This document shows positions 51,958-61,725 of a stretch of 64,000 bases of DNA, one piece after another. The notes beneath the pieces are model-generated. The model saw only the letters and a list, made by a program, of their open reading frames with translations, was not told the DNA's origin and ran no database searches. The DNA comes from CBDCWO01 sp965223405 (GTDB lineage Bacteria > Bacteroidota > Bacteroidia > Chitinophagales > Saprospiraceae), in the NCBI GenBank assembly GCA_965223405.1, contig CBDCWO010000006.1, forward strand, positions 2,232,001 through 2,296,000. Direction: 5' to 3'. How positions within the stretch are numbered: position 1 is the stretch's first letter; each line of letters opens with the position of its first letter. A program made the translations under genes and the position numbers.

Positions 51958-53046
51958 TTATTCTTGAGCCCGGTTCACCATGATCCAGGCAATACCGGCA
52001 AAAATTAAATTTGGAACCCAAACTCCTAATAGTGATGGCATACTTGGGCTCATGGCAAAAGTGGTCGAAAACCTGGAAAGAAAAATATACATTGCTCCAA
52101 TGCTTACCCCAACCGCCAAATGAATGCCGACTCCGCCTCGGGTTTTTCGTGAAGCAACGGACAATCCAATCAGGGTAAGAATAAAAATGGAAATGGGGTC
52201 TGCGGTTCTTTTGTATAATTCGATTTCAAAAATCTTAATGTTTGGTGCACCCCTCGACCTTTCTTTTTCGATATATTGCCTTATCTCAGGCGAGGTAAGT
52301 CTTTTTTCGTCATTTCTCCATAAAATAAAATCCTCAGGATATACATTCATGATGGTATCAATAGTAGATCCCATTTTAATTTCATAGTTCTCTTTCAATT
52401 GGTCAAAATATCGATATTCAAGATCTTTAAGTCTCCATGTATTGGGTTTTTCGATCAAAGACATTTTACTGGCCTTGAGGGTCTCAACCAGCCTGGTTCC
52501 ATTATACTTCTCAAATCGCACATCACTTGCTACACTATCAGAAGCATTGAAATGCCTAACATATAACTTAGTATCTTCGGAAATAAAAATATGCCAGTTA
52601 CGTGAACTAGTACTGCGATTTTTTTTATCAATATAATCATTAATGAAGTCCAGCCTTACTTTGTTGGTCTTGGGTAAGATATAGTGATTTCCGATAAACA
52701 AAATACCTGCAATAATTGCCGCCCCGATTATAAATGGTACAGCTATCCTTTTAAAGCTCATGCCATTGGCAAACATGGCAATAAATTCTACATTCTTTGC
52801 CATTCTAGAACAAAAGAAGACTACCGCTATCAATGAAAATAAGGGCCACAGGATACTATTAATATCCGGAATAAAAGTTGGATAATACGTAAATAGTATT
52901 TCTTCGCGGGATGGACCACCGTCTTCCATAAACTTACCTACCTTTTCACTAAAGTCGATGACCACAGCTATTAGTGAAAACAATAGACAAGTAAAGAAAA
53001 AGGTCTTCAAATATTTTATTAATAAATACCGATCCAGGATTTGCAT
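51958..53046 (-). CDS. LptF/LptG family permease
   Basis: 362 aa from ATG 53046, which overlaps the tgt stop by one base (TAATG); a longer start lies within tgt. Six transmembrane helices, three at each end, around a periplasmic beta-jellyroll domain. Part of the LPS export ABC transporter in the inner membrane; LptF and LptG cannot be told apart here. Confidence 0.85.
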   Translation of the reverse strand: MQILDRYLLIKYLKTFFFTCLLFSLIAVVIDFSEKVGKFMEDGGPSREEILFTYYPTFIPDINSILWPLFSLIAVVFFCSRMAKNVEFIAMFANGMSFKRIAVPFIIGAAIIAGILFIGNHYILPKTNKVRLDFINDYIDKKNRSTSSRNWHIFISEDTKLYVRHFNASDSVASDVRFEKYNGTRLVETLKASKMSLIEKPNTWRLKDLEYRYFDQLKENYEIKMGSTIDTIMNVYPEDFILWRNDEKRLTSPEIRQYIEKERSRGAPNIKIFEIELYKRTADPISIFILTLIGLSVASRKTRGGVGIHLAVGVSIGAMYIFLSRFSTTFAMSPSMPSLLGVWVPNLIFAGIAWIMVNRAQE

Positions 53047-54179
53047 TACAATTTCTGATTCATTTGTTTTACTAATCCCTCTTTCCACTCTTTAAACGTG
53101 CCACCAATGATTTCGTTTCTCGCTTCTTTAACCAGGGCCATATAAAAGCTAAGGTTTTGCAAAGATGCCAAACGAGCACCTAACATCTCACCATTTCGAA
53201 AAAGATGATGTAAATAGGCTTTGCTGTAATATCGACAGGATTCATTTGGGCTTTCTGCATCAATTGGATTATAATCGGTTTTCCATTTTGCATTTTTGAT
53301 ATGTATAACTCCTTTCCTGGTGTAAAGAAGTCCGTGTCTTGCATTCCGGGTAGGCAAAACACAATCAAACATGTCAATTCCACGGGAGATACATTCTAAA
53401 AGATTGATCGGTGTACCAACTCCCATCAAATACCTGGCCTTATCACCTGGTATCAGATCACATACTTTTTCTGTTATATCATATAGAATTTCTTCAGGCT
53501 CTCCTACCGATAATCCACCAATTGCGTAAATATCATTTTCGTAGCGAAGTACATTTTCAGTCGATAGTATTCTCAATTCGGGATAAGTTGATCCCTGGAT
53601 AATCGGAATAAATAGTTGTGGATACGGATATTTAGGCTGAGAATTATTAAAATATTCCCAACCTCTTTTGAGCCACTGATGCGTGATTTGTAAGGAGTTC
53701 TTTGCATAATGATAATCGCAGGGGTAGGGCGTACATTCATCAAAGGCCATAATAAAATCAGCACCAATTATCCTTTGAATATCCACGTTATTTTCAGGAG
53801 TAAAAAGGTGTTTTGATCCATCAATATGGGATTGAAAGACAGCACCTTCTTCTGAAAGCTTTCGCATTTGTGCCAACGAAAATATCTGGTAACCTCCACT
53901 ATCCGTTAATATGGGCTTAGTCCATCGGATAAACTGATGCAGTCCACCGGCATTTTGGAGGATGGAAGTTCCTGGGCGTAAGTATAAGTGATATGTGTTT
54001 CCCAAAATGATCTCAGCCCCAACTTGATCTGCTAGCTCTTCCTGGCTGATTCCTTTGACACTACCTTTAGTGCCTACCGGCATAAAAATTGGAGTATGCA
54101 CTGCGCCATGATTGGTCCGAATACATCCTGCTCTAGCTTTGGTGTCAGGACAGGAATTTGTTGTTTCAAACCATTTCAT
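53046..54179 (-). CDS. tgt: Queuine tRNA-ribosyltransferase
   Basis: 377 aa TIM barrel. DSGGYQIFSLAQ with a catalytic aspartate, GGLSVGEP, and FDCVLPTRNARHG with the second. The zinc site seen in most bacterial Tgt (CxCxxC) is reduced to ESPNESC with a single cysteine; loss of these ligands is common in this phylum as far as I recall. Exchanges G34 for a queuosine precursor. Confidence 0.93.
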   Translation of the reverse strand: MKWFETTNSCPDTKARAGCIRTNHGAVHTPIFMPVGTKGSVKGISQEELADQVGAEIILGNTYHLYLRPGTSILQNAGGLHQFIRWTKPILTDSGGYQIFSLAQMRKLSEEGAVFQSHIDGSKHLFTPENNVDIQRIIGADFIMAFDECTPYPCDYHYAKNSLQITHQWLKRGWEYFNNSQPKYPYPQLFIPIIQGSTYPELRILSTENVLRYENDIYAIGGLSVGEPEEILYDITEKVCDLIPGDKARYLMGVGTPINLLECISRGIDMFDCVLPTRNARHGLLYTRKGVIHIKNAKWKTDYNPIDAESPNESCRYYSKAYLHHLFRNGEMLGARLASLQNLSFYMALVKEARNEIIGGTFKEWKEGLVKQMNQKL

Positions 54180-54180
54180 G

Positions 54181-55581
54181 TTAATACTGATATCTACTAG
54201 CGTCTAATTTGAGTAATATCCCAATCATGATACTGAAAGCCAGTAAAGAGGTACCTCCTTTGCTGATAAATGGAAGAGGAATTCCGATTACAGGTAATAA
54301 ACCCATAGTCATTCCAATATTAATAAAAAAATGAAAAAAGATTAGGCCAGCGAGACCATAAGCGAATACTCTTCCAAATGGAGCTCTAGCTCTTTCACCC
54401 ATCAATGTTATTCTAAACAACATGATTAGAAATAAAATAACAATGGCAAAAGCCCCAATAAAGCCTTGTTCTTCTCCGATAGTACTATAAATAAAGTCTG
54501 TGGATTGTTCTGGAACATAATCCAGCTTGGTTAACTCCCCATTTAAAAACCCTTTACCCTGTATTCCTCCGGAAGCAATGGCCCTTTTTGATTGTAATAA
54601 GTTGTACAATGAACCTCTTGGATCACTCAGCTCAGGGCGCAACCACACATTGATCCGGTCCTGTTGATGAGGTTTTAATACCTTATCAAATAGATATTTT
54701 GATGAAAATGCAAACCCGAGACTGAACAACATAATTGGAAAACTCATAATCAGTATTCTGAACTGAGCTTTGCGAATACTAAATATGCTGATAGTCAGAA
54801 GAAACAGTCCGTTAATAACCAATGCTTCTTCATTCCAGCCAAAAGAGAGAGCAACAATATCAAAGATACCCAGAGCTGCGAATGAACTCCACCATGATAT
54901 AGGTCTCTTTTCATGTGAAAGAATAAATCCACCGGTAGCGTACAGAACCATAAGAAATACACCGCTCAGTGGATAAATCATAGCGGTAATAAATAGCGCC
55001 GCCAAAATGAAAACCGCTATATAAATCCAAGGTGCCAGGCCTTCCCGGAATAAAGCTATAAAAAAGGAGGTAAATACGATGGCCGAACCCGCATCGGGCT
55101 GCAAAAGAACTAAGACTGCCGGTCCGATGATTATTCCTACGCTGATAAATACCGCTTTGCGATTCTTCAGATTTGTTTTATAATAGCTTAGATAACTCGC
55201 TAATGCCAATGCCGTTCCTAATTTAGCAAATTCCGAGGGCTGAAATGAAAAACCAAAAAAAGAAAACCAAGATGTAGATCCTTTTATACTTACACCAATA
55301 AACAAGACCAATACTAATAATAAGGACAATACAAAATAAATTGGATAAGCAAAGGTGTTCCAAAATTTTGATTCAATGAAGAATACGGTAATCAAGCTTA
55401 GGTAAGAGACAATTAACCAAATCAGTTGTTTGCCAGGGCCACTACTTAAGGTAAAAACATATTCCGACTCATCTCCGGGATACTCCGCAGCATAAATCAT
55501 CATCCATCCTATTAAGGTGAGGCTTAAATAGAGTACAAAGGTCAACCAATCAAAATTCTTAAATATAGAGTTTCGGTCCAT
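54181..55581 (-). CDS. rodA: Rod shape-determining protein RodA
   Basis: 466 aa SEDS glycosyltransferase with about ten transmembrane helices. Markers: FQPSEFAKLG, LLQPDAGSA, QSKRAIASGGIQGKGFL, YVPEQSTDFIYSTIGEEQGF and PFISKGGTSLLAF. Polymerises peptidoglycan during elongation with a class B PBP, encoded outside this window. Confidence 0.94.
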   Translation of the reverse strand: MDRNSIFKNFDWLTFVLYLSLTLIGWMMIYAAEYPGDESEYVFTLSSGPGKQLIWLIVSYLSLITVFFIESKFWNTFAYPIYFVLSLLLVLVLFIGVSIKGSTSWFSFFGFSFQPSEFAKLGTALALASYLSYYKTNLKNRKAVFISVGIIIGPAVLVLLQPDAGSAIVFTSFFIALFREGLAPWIYIAVFILAALFITAMIYPLSGVFLMVLYATGGFILSHEKRPISWWSSFAALGIFDIVALSFGWNEEALVINGLFLLTISIFSIRKAQFRILIMSFPIMLFSLGFAFSSKYLFDKVLKPHQQDRINVWLRPELSDPRGSLYNLLQSKRAIASGGIQGKGFLNGELTKLDYVPEQSTDFIYSTIGEEQGFIGAFAIVILFLIMLFRITLMGERARAPFGRVFAYGLAGLIFFHFFINIGMTMGLLPVIGIPLPFISKGGTSLLAFSIMIGILLKLDASRYQY

Positions 55582-55982
55582 CAGAAATAATCCTCCTTTA
55601 GAATATTTTCTTTCACCAATACGGAAGATTCAAAATGTTTCTGCAAGGTACTGCGTAAAGCTAAAGCATCTAGTTTGGATATAAATGAACCAACTTTTAA
55701 CCTGTAATAGGGCTCAGTGAAGCTCTGACGAATTTTTAATTCTGGAAATTGAAATAAAAACTGATCCCTTTCTTTTTCCATTTTACGTCGATCTCGTGTA
55801 GAAATTATTTGTACGGTCCAACCTTCGATATATTTATTCTGTTGATTTAACTCTTGATACCATTTTATGGCTTGAGTAATACTTGATTCTTCTTGCACGA
55901 CGATGTTTGTCGGCAATTGGGCAATAACAACCCCAGGAAGAAGCAGGTTTGCTATCAGAATGTATTTAATAGCTTTGTGCAT
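55581..55982 (-). CDS. SPOR domain protein
   Basis: 133 aa, signal peptide ending VVIAQ, then a SPOR domain (WTVQIISTRDRRKMEKER, YYRLKVGSFISKLDA) that binds denuded septal peptidoglycan glycan. Stop overlaps rodA start by one base. Confidence 0.82.
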   Translation of the reverse strand: MHKAIKYILIANLLLPGVVIAQLPTNIVVQEESSITQAIKWYQELNQQNKYIEGWTVQIISTRDRRKMEKERDQFLFQFPELKIRQSFTEPYYRLKVGSFISKLDALALRSTLQKHFESSVLVKENILKEDYF

Positions 55983-56004
55983 TTGTGCAATTTACAGATT
56001 TTCA

Positions 56005-59000
56005 TTATACCCTACCATGACAATGTTTATATTTCTTACCACTACCACAGGGACAGGGCTCATTTCTTCCTACTTTTCTTTCAGTTCTTTTCACCGTCTC
56101 TACTCTGGTTGCTTCTCTTCCTGCCGACATGGCAGCCCTTCGTTGAGCTTCCTCTTCTGGAGATCGATTGGTTTTTACATTACTTAAGTCCGTTTTTTGT
56201 TCCTTAGCTTCCTGAATATTATTTCCTTCTTGCTCTATCATCAGCTTACCTTTTAGTAGATAAGAAACAACTTCTTCATTTATTTTATAAACCAATTGTT
56301 CGAACAATTCATAAGCTTCCATTTTATATACCACTAAGGGATCTTTCTGTTCAAAAGAAGCTGCCTGGACAGACTCTTTCAATTCATCCATACTTCTTAA
56401 GTGTTCTTTCCAGTTTTCATCAATCAGGGCCAATGTGACGGCTTTTTCAATATCTTTCATGATTGATTTACCATTTGACTTGATCGCTTCCTCCATTTCT
56501 GCTGCAATTGGAAGCATGCGGGTACCATCTGAAAATGGAATGGCGATTCTTTTATATCGGTGACCTTCTCGTTTGTGTACGTTTTTAATAACTGGCAAAA
56601 GCAAATCTTTGATTTCGCTGGATTTGATGACGTATTGCTCAGTCACTTGGGATACAAACTTATTGGCCAGTTCTGATAAATTGCTTTCTTTAAATTCTGC
56701 AGGATCAATTTTAGGATCAATCCCCATCACTCCGATCGATGCAGTTCTGAAAGTATCGTAACTTCCACTCACTTTGTGAACTTCCAATAGAGCTTCCGGA
56801 TAAGAAGAGAACATATTGTTTAAATCAACGGCCAAACGCTCACCTTCTAAAGCATGATCCCTTTTTTTATAGATGGCCTCTCTTTGGATATTCATCACAT
56901 CATCGTATTCTAAAAGCCTTTTACGGATACCAAAGTTGTTTTCTTCTACCTTTTTTTGAGCTCTTTCAATAGACTTGGTAACCATGGAGTGTTGTATTAC
57001 TTCTCCATCCTTATGTCCCATGCGATCCATTACCTTAGCAATTCGTTCTGAACGGAATAAACGCATCAAATTATCCTCCAATGAAACATAAAACTGTGAT
57101 GATCCGGGATCTCCCTGACGTCCGGCTCGTCCTCTTAATTGTCTATCTACTCGTCTGGAGTCATGTCTTTCCGTACCAATAATAGCAAGTCCACCGGCTT
57201 TTTTTACACCCTTGCCCAGTTTAATATCAGTACCTCTACCGGCCATATTGGTAGCAATCGTAACATTTCCGGCTTTACCGGCTTCAGCGACTATCTCAGC
57301 TTCTCGCTGATGTTGTTTTGCATTTAACACATTATGAGATAATCCTCTAATCTGAAGCATGCGGCTTAATTTCTCTGAAATATCCACAGACGTGGTTCCC
57401 ACCAATATAGGTCGTCCCTGATTGCTTAATTTAACAATTTCATCAATTGCTGCATTAAATTTTTCGCGCGCGGTTTTAAATACCAAATCCTCTCTATCGT
57501 CACGTACAATGGGTCTATTGGTAGGGATAACCACAACATCCAACTTGTATATTTCCCAAAACTCTCCCGCTTCTGTCTCTGCTGTACCAGTCATCCCAGA
57601 TAACTTGTGGTACATACGGAAATAGTTTTGTAAGGTGACCGTGGCGTATGTTTGTGTAATATCTCCTACTTTGACATTCTCCTTTGCTTCCAGTGCTTGA
57701 TGAAGACCGTCAGAATATCTTCTACCTTCCATCATTCTACCAGTCTGCTCATCCACAATCTTTACCTGATTATCGATGACCACATATTCTTCATCTTTTT
57801 CAAAGAGGGTGTATGCTTTAAGTAATTGACTGACTGAGTGCAGTCTGCGAGATTTGAGCGAATAGTCTTGGATTAATGATTCTGTTGCCTCTCGTTTTTC
57901 AGAATCTGACTTTTCGGTATCCGCTTCAATTAACATCATTTCACTGGCGATGTCCGGCATGATAAAGAATGATGGATCATTCTCACCTCGGGAAAGAAAT
58001 TCTGCACCTTTATCCGTGAGTTCAACATTTCTGTTTTTTTCGTCAATGGTAAAGTACAGTGGTGCATCAACCAGATGCATATTTTTCTCTTGTTCCTGCA
58101 TATAAAAGTTTTCCGCTTTCTGCAGGTTTACTTTCACACCCTCTTCACTTAAAAATTTGATCAATGGGCGATATTTAGGTAATGCGCGATTTGCCCTTAA
58201 AATCGACATTCCCATTTGACCTTCCTCTTGTCCAAGATCTCCATCTTTGTACTTCTGTTTGGCCTCTGCTAAATATTCAGTTGCTAGTTTTCTTTGTACT
58301 TGAATTAATCTTTCCACTTTGGGCTTTAGTGTATTGTATTCCTGTTCCTCTGAGCCTTCAGGAACGGGACCTGAAATAATCAATGGAGTTCTGGCATCAT
58401 CTATTAATACAGAGTCCACCTCATCAATCATTGCGAAATGATGTTTCCCCTGGACCACTTCATTGATGTTGCGCACCATATTATCACGTAGATAATCAAA
58501 TCCAAATTCATTATTGGTTCCGTAAGTAACATCGCAACGATAGGCCTTTTTACGATCTTCTGAGTGTGGTTGATATTTGTCAATGCAATCAACATTTAAA
58601 AATAAAAACTCAAAAATAGGACCCACCCACTCTGAGTCTCTTCTAGCCAGATAGTCGTTAACTGTAATAATGTGAACCCCTTGTCCTGATAAACCATTAA
58701 GATAAGCCGGCAGTGTAGCTACCAGGGTTTTTCCTTCCCCAGTCGCCATTTCTGCAATCTTACCATCATGTAAAACCATTCCTCCGATCAATTGGACATC
58801 ATAATGGACCATATTCCAGGTGACTTCACCTCCAGCAGCAACCCATTCATTTTGCCAAATGGCTTTTTCTCCATTTATTGATATGTAATTTTTTTTCGCT
58901 GCTAAATCCCGGTCATGTTGAGTAGCGGATACCTCCAGGGTACTGTTTTGCTTAAACCTACGGGTTGTTTCTTTAACCACAGCAAATGCTTCCGGTAATA

Positions 59001-59322
59001 TTTCCTGAAGGATATCTTCCAGATGTTTATCTCTTTCTTCAACCAGCTTATCAATTTCATTATAAATTTCCTCTTTTTGGTGAGGGTCTTCTTCTGTTTC
59101 CGCTTTTTGATTCAAATTGGCAATATCCTCGTCTATTCCTAGCAGGTGCTCTTTAATTCTATTTCTAAACTCTAATGTTTTGTTTCTCAGATTGTCATTT
59201 GAAAGCTTTTCTAAAGACTTGGTTATTTCATTGATCTCCTCCACGATAGGCATATATTTATTTACATCCCGTTCGTGTTTGGTTCCAAATACTTTCTTTA
59301 ATGCCCCGAATATATTAGCCAT
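56005..59322 (-). CDS. secA: Preprotein translocase ATPase SecA
   Basis: 1105 aa from ATG 59322; the frame extends 14 codons further upstream but MANIFGALKKVFG is the usual start. DEAD motor with MATGEGKTLVATLPAY and IDEVDSVLIDDARTPLIISG, preprotein cross-linking and scaffold domains, and a C-terminal zinc motif NEPCPCGSGKKYKHCH. Longer than the E. coli protein through insertions typical of Bacteroidota. Confidence 0.97.
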   Translation of the reverse strand: MANIFGALKKVFGTKHERDVNKYMPIVEEINEITKSLEKLSNDNLRNKTLEFRNRIKEHLLGIDEDIANLNQKAETEEDPHQKEEIYNEIDKLVEERDKHLEDILQEILPEAFAVVKETTRRFKQNSTLEVSATQHDRDLAAKKNYISINGEKAIWQNEWVAAGGEVTWNMVHYDVQLIGGMVLHDGKIAEMATGEGKTLVATLPAYLNGLSGQGVHIITVNDYLARRDSEWVGPIFEFLFLNVDCIDKYQPHSEDRKKAYRCDVTYGTNNEFGFDYLRDNMVRNINEVVQGKHHFAMIDEVDSVLIDDARTPLIISGPVPEGSEEQEYNTLKPKVERLIQVQRKLATEYLAEAKQKYKDGDLGQEEGQMGMSILRANRALPKYRPLIKFLSEEGVKVNLQKAENFYMQEQEKNMHLVDAPLYFTIDEKNRNVELTDKGAEFLSRGENDPSFFIMPDIASEMMLIEADTEKSDSEKREATESLIQDYSLKSRRLHSVSQLLKAYTLFEKDEEYVVIDNQVKIVDEQTGRMMEGRRYSDGLHQALEAKENVKVGDITQTYATVTLQNYFRMYHKLSGMTGTAETEAGEFWEIYKLDVVVIPTNRPIVRDDREDLVFKTAREKFNAAIDEIVKLSNQGRPILVGTTSVDISEKLSRMLQIRGLSHNVLNAKQHQREAEIVAEAGKAGNVTIATNMAGRGTDIKLGKGVKKAGGLAIIGTERHDSRRVDRQLRGRAGRQGDPGSSQFYVSLEDNLMRLFRSERIAKVMDRMGHKDGEVIQHSMVTKSIERAQKKVEENNFGIRKRLLEYDDVMNIQREAIYKKRDHALEGERLAVDLNNMFSSYPEALLEVHKVSGSYDTFRTASIGVMGIDPKIDPAEFKESNLSELANKFVSQVTEQYVIKSSEIKDLLLPVIKNVHKREGHRYKRIAIPFSDGTRMLPIAAEMEEAIKSNGKSIMKDIEKAVTLALIDENWKEHLRSMDELKESVQAASFEQKDPLVVYKMEAYELFEQLVYKINEEVVSYLLKGKLMIEQEGNNIQEAKEQKTDLSNVKTNRSPEEEAQRRAAMSAGREATRVETVKRTERKVGRNEPCPCGSGKKYKHCHGRV

Positions 59323-59438
59323 GTTATTTTTCTTTTCAATTTTAGGAATATGTACATGCGGCACATATATTGTTCCACTTGATTATTTTTACAAAGGTGC
59401 GCCATTCTGACATAGTTTCCTGCTAAATCTGCTGTTTT

Positions 59439-60086
59439 TCACTGGGAATTTTGCATTATCTCCTTCGATTGCGAATATACTTTATTTCGAATCACCCAAT
59501 ATTTCCTTAATATAAACAGTATCAGCATAACAGACAACATGACCATTCCCTTCACAAACAGTTGGATAAACTGAGGGTACAATGTTTTGATGAACAGTAT
59601 ATAAACGGTTAAAATACCAATTAAGATGAGGATTGTGGCTACAATCAATCCGTTGATAGATGTTTGCTCGGTTGCTGTTTGAGACCAAATTACTTTCTTC
59701 AAATAAAACTCGGGAAGATCGCTGGAAGGTTCTAATTTCTTCAACTCAAGCAACAGCTTTTTTGCATTATCGAATTCCTTAATTCTATAATGTGAAATGG
59801 CCTTGTTCAAAAGAATCGTTTTCAACTTTTTCCGGTCAAATTCTCCGTTTTCAAAAAATGTTTGAAGCCAAGAGTGCGACAATCGTGCATATTTATGATA
59901 TTCCTTGAATTTAAATAATGCCGCTAAATACTTATATTTTATAGTTTGCCTTTCTTCTAAATCCAATTCGTTGATCTGATCGCGGTTTTCTTCATAGAAA
60001 CGAATAATCTGCCAATAACTATTCTTAGGTATTGTTTGAAAAAGTATATAAAATTCCGACTGATGTTTTAACTCTATTCTTGTCAT
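59439..60086 (-). CDS. Hypothetical membrane protein
   Basis: 215 aa. N-terminal helical, TPR-like part (about 1-125; HYRIKEFDNAKKLLLELKKL) and two transmembrane helices near the C-terminus (GLIVATILILIGILTVYILF and VMLSVMLILFIL). Start overlaps the cyclase gene by 4 bases. Function unknown. Confidence 0.7.
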   Translation of the reverse strand: MTRIELKHQSEFYILFQTIPKNSYWQIIRFYEENRDQINELDLEERQTIKYKYLAALFKFKEYHKYARLSHSWLQTFFENGEFDRKKLKTILLNKAISHYRIKEFDNAKKLLLELKKLEPSSDLPEFYLKKVIWSQTATEQTSINGLIVATILILIGILTVYILFIKTLYPQFIQLFVKGMVMLSVMLILFILRKYWVIRNKVYSQSKEIMQNSQ

Positions 60087-60838
60087 TTAGAAATATGCTT
60101 TTCCAGTCTATACAAGATGGGTTTTGACGGGGATACATCTAATTTCAAACTAATTATTTGCAAATCCAACAAATAAATTCCATCCGGCACACGATTCGGA
60201 ACATAGATTAATTCAGTTATTGATTTTTTATCCTTTTCTCCGGAATTCCAAAAAGTCTTATGCCCTTGAAGTAAACCTCCATCTCTTTCCTTATCGATCG
60301 AAGGGATATCTACTAGCAAATGCTGAATGCCTAGATCTACTATTTTCTTTATAGCATTAACAGTAAAATAGGGCGGATTAGTGTTGGAATAATTCATTGT
60401 TTTTTTGTTCTTCTGATTTGGGTATGTCCTAACGATCAAGGCCTGGTACGCTCCTTTCACTAAATCATCGGTAAAATCAACTGAAATCACTTGGTCTTGG
60501 CTGTTAAGTGCTTGAGGATAGACCGAAATTAATCGTGCGATAAACATGGATGCGGTTAAGACATCTGTGATATAAATGGGATGAGGTAAGATGTGACCTA
60601 CGCATTCAGTATGCGTTCCATGGCCATGAGGATACATTTCCACTTTAAAAAAGTTAACCGGGCCTCCTTCAGCTACACTTCCGACAAAATCTTGTGTAAT
60701 GAATGGATTAAATTTCGGCTTAGGTGAGTTAAAACACCGTGGATTTGAGGAGCCATTTTTTATCGGTATAGAGATGTCGATCCCTTTTTCTGTATCCCAG
60801 TGATAGGTGTTATTCAGGTAGTTTAGTGTTTGAATCAT
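60083..60838 (-). CDS. Cyclase family protein (kynurenine formamidase-like)
   Basis: 251 aa metal-dependent hydrolase of the cyclase family, with the HGHGTHTE metal site (usual form HxGTHxD) and LLVDIPSIDKERDGG. Family members include kynurenine formamidase. The glutamate in place of the usual aspartate is notable. Substrate unknown. Confidence 0.8.
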   Translation of the reverse strand: MIQTLNYLNNTYHWDTEKGIDISIPIKNGSSNPRCFNSPKPKFNPFITQDFVGSVAEGGPVNFFKVEMYPHGHGTHTECVGHILPHPIYITDVLTASMFIARLISVYPQALNSQDQVISVDFTDDLVKGAYQALIVRTYPNQKNKKTMNYSNTNPPYFTVNAIKKIVDLGIQHLLVDIPSIDKERDGGLLQGHKTFWNSGEKDKKSITELIYVPNRVPDGIYLLDLQIISLKLDVSPSKPILYRLEKHISK

Positions 60839-60841
60839 AAA

Positions 60842-61723
60842 TTAGTTTCTAAAATCCTTACCCCAGTTTAGTTTTTCTCTGATCGTTTCAGGAAAATTCA
60901 TTCCTTTTCTTTTAACCAATGGCAAAGTGAAGTTTGCTTTTCTAATTTTGATTTGATATTCAGAGGTAATAGTTTCTACTCGACTATCCAGGGTGCACAA
61001 AAAGTTTTCTGTCCTACCCTCGACCTGAAAACTAACTTCTGAAGTATCGGGTATTACTATCGGTCTAACTGTTAAATTATGCGGTGCCACAGGAGTGATA
61101 ACAAAGTTTTGTGAACTTGGTAAAATGATGGGGCCACCACAACTAAGGGAATATCCTGTCGATCCTGTGGGTGTAGCTATGATGATTCCATCTGCCCAAT
61201 AGCTGTTGAGATAGATTCCATTTATGTAAGACTTGATCAGAATCATTGATGAGGTATCTCTTTTTAAAATGGTCATGTCATTTAGAGCAAATGGCGTTTC
61301 TCCAAATATTGGAAAATTAGATTCCAACTCCAATAAACTTCGATTTTCAATATCATAATTTGAATTAATCACATCATCGACCAGGGCCTGGATGTCTTCA
61401 GTGTCACTGGTTGCCAGAAAGCCAAGTCGGCCCATATTTATACCTAGAATCGGTATATTCATATCTCTTAGCAAAGTTGCCGCTTTTAGAATTGTGCCAT
61501 CACCTCCCAATGAAAAAAGTAACTTGAATCCCTGGCCACGAAGATCCTGATAACTGTCAACCTGGGGTATGGTGTACTCAAAAGAAATTTTGTTTTTAAT
61601 TTTCTCATAAAATTCTCCGTATAGATATGGTTTTAAACCAAATTGCTGAAGTACTTTAAAAAAATTTTCGATCACCGGTTTGTCAGCAGTCTTGACCTGC
61701 TGTCCAAATACTATACATTTCAT
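60842..61723 (-). CDS. nadK: NAD kinase
   Basis: 293 aa. GGDGTILKAATLLRD, GRLGFLA, NDMTILKRDTSSM and TPTGSTGYSLSCGGPI are the four diagnostic motifs. Phosphorylates NAD to NADP. Three bases after it the BamA-like gene and three before it the cyclase gene make a tight run. Confidence 0.95.
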   Translation of the reverse strand: MKCIVFGQQVKTADKPVIENFFKVLQQFGLKPYLYGEFYEKIKNKISFEYTIPQVDSYQDLRGQGFKLLFSLGGDGTILKAATLLRDMNIPILGINMGRLGFLATSDTEDIQALVDDVINSNYDIENRSLLELESNFPIFGETPFALNDMTILKRDTSSMILIKSYINGIYLNSYWADGIIIATPTGSTGYSLSCGGPIILPSSQNFVITPVAPHNLTVRPIVIPDTSEVSFQVEGRTENFLCTLDSRVETITSEYQIKIRKANFTLPLVKRKGMNFPETIREKLNWGKDFRN

Positions 61724-61725
61724 AG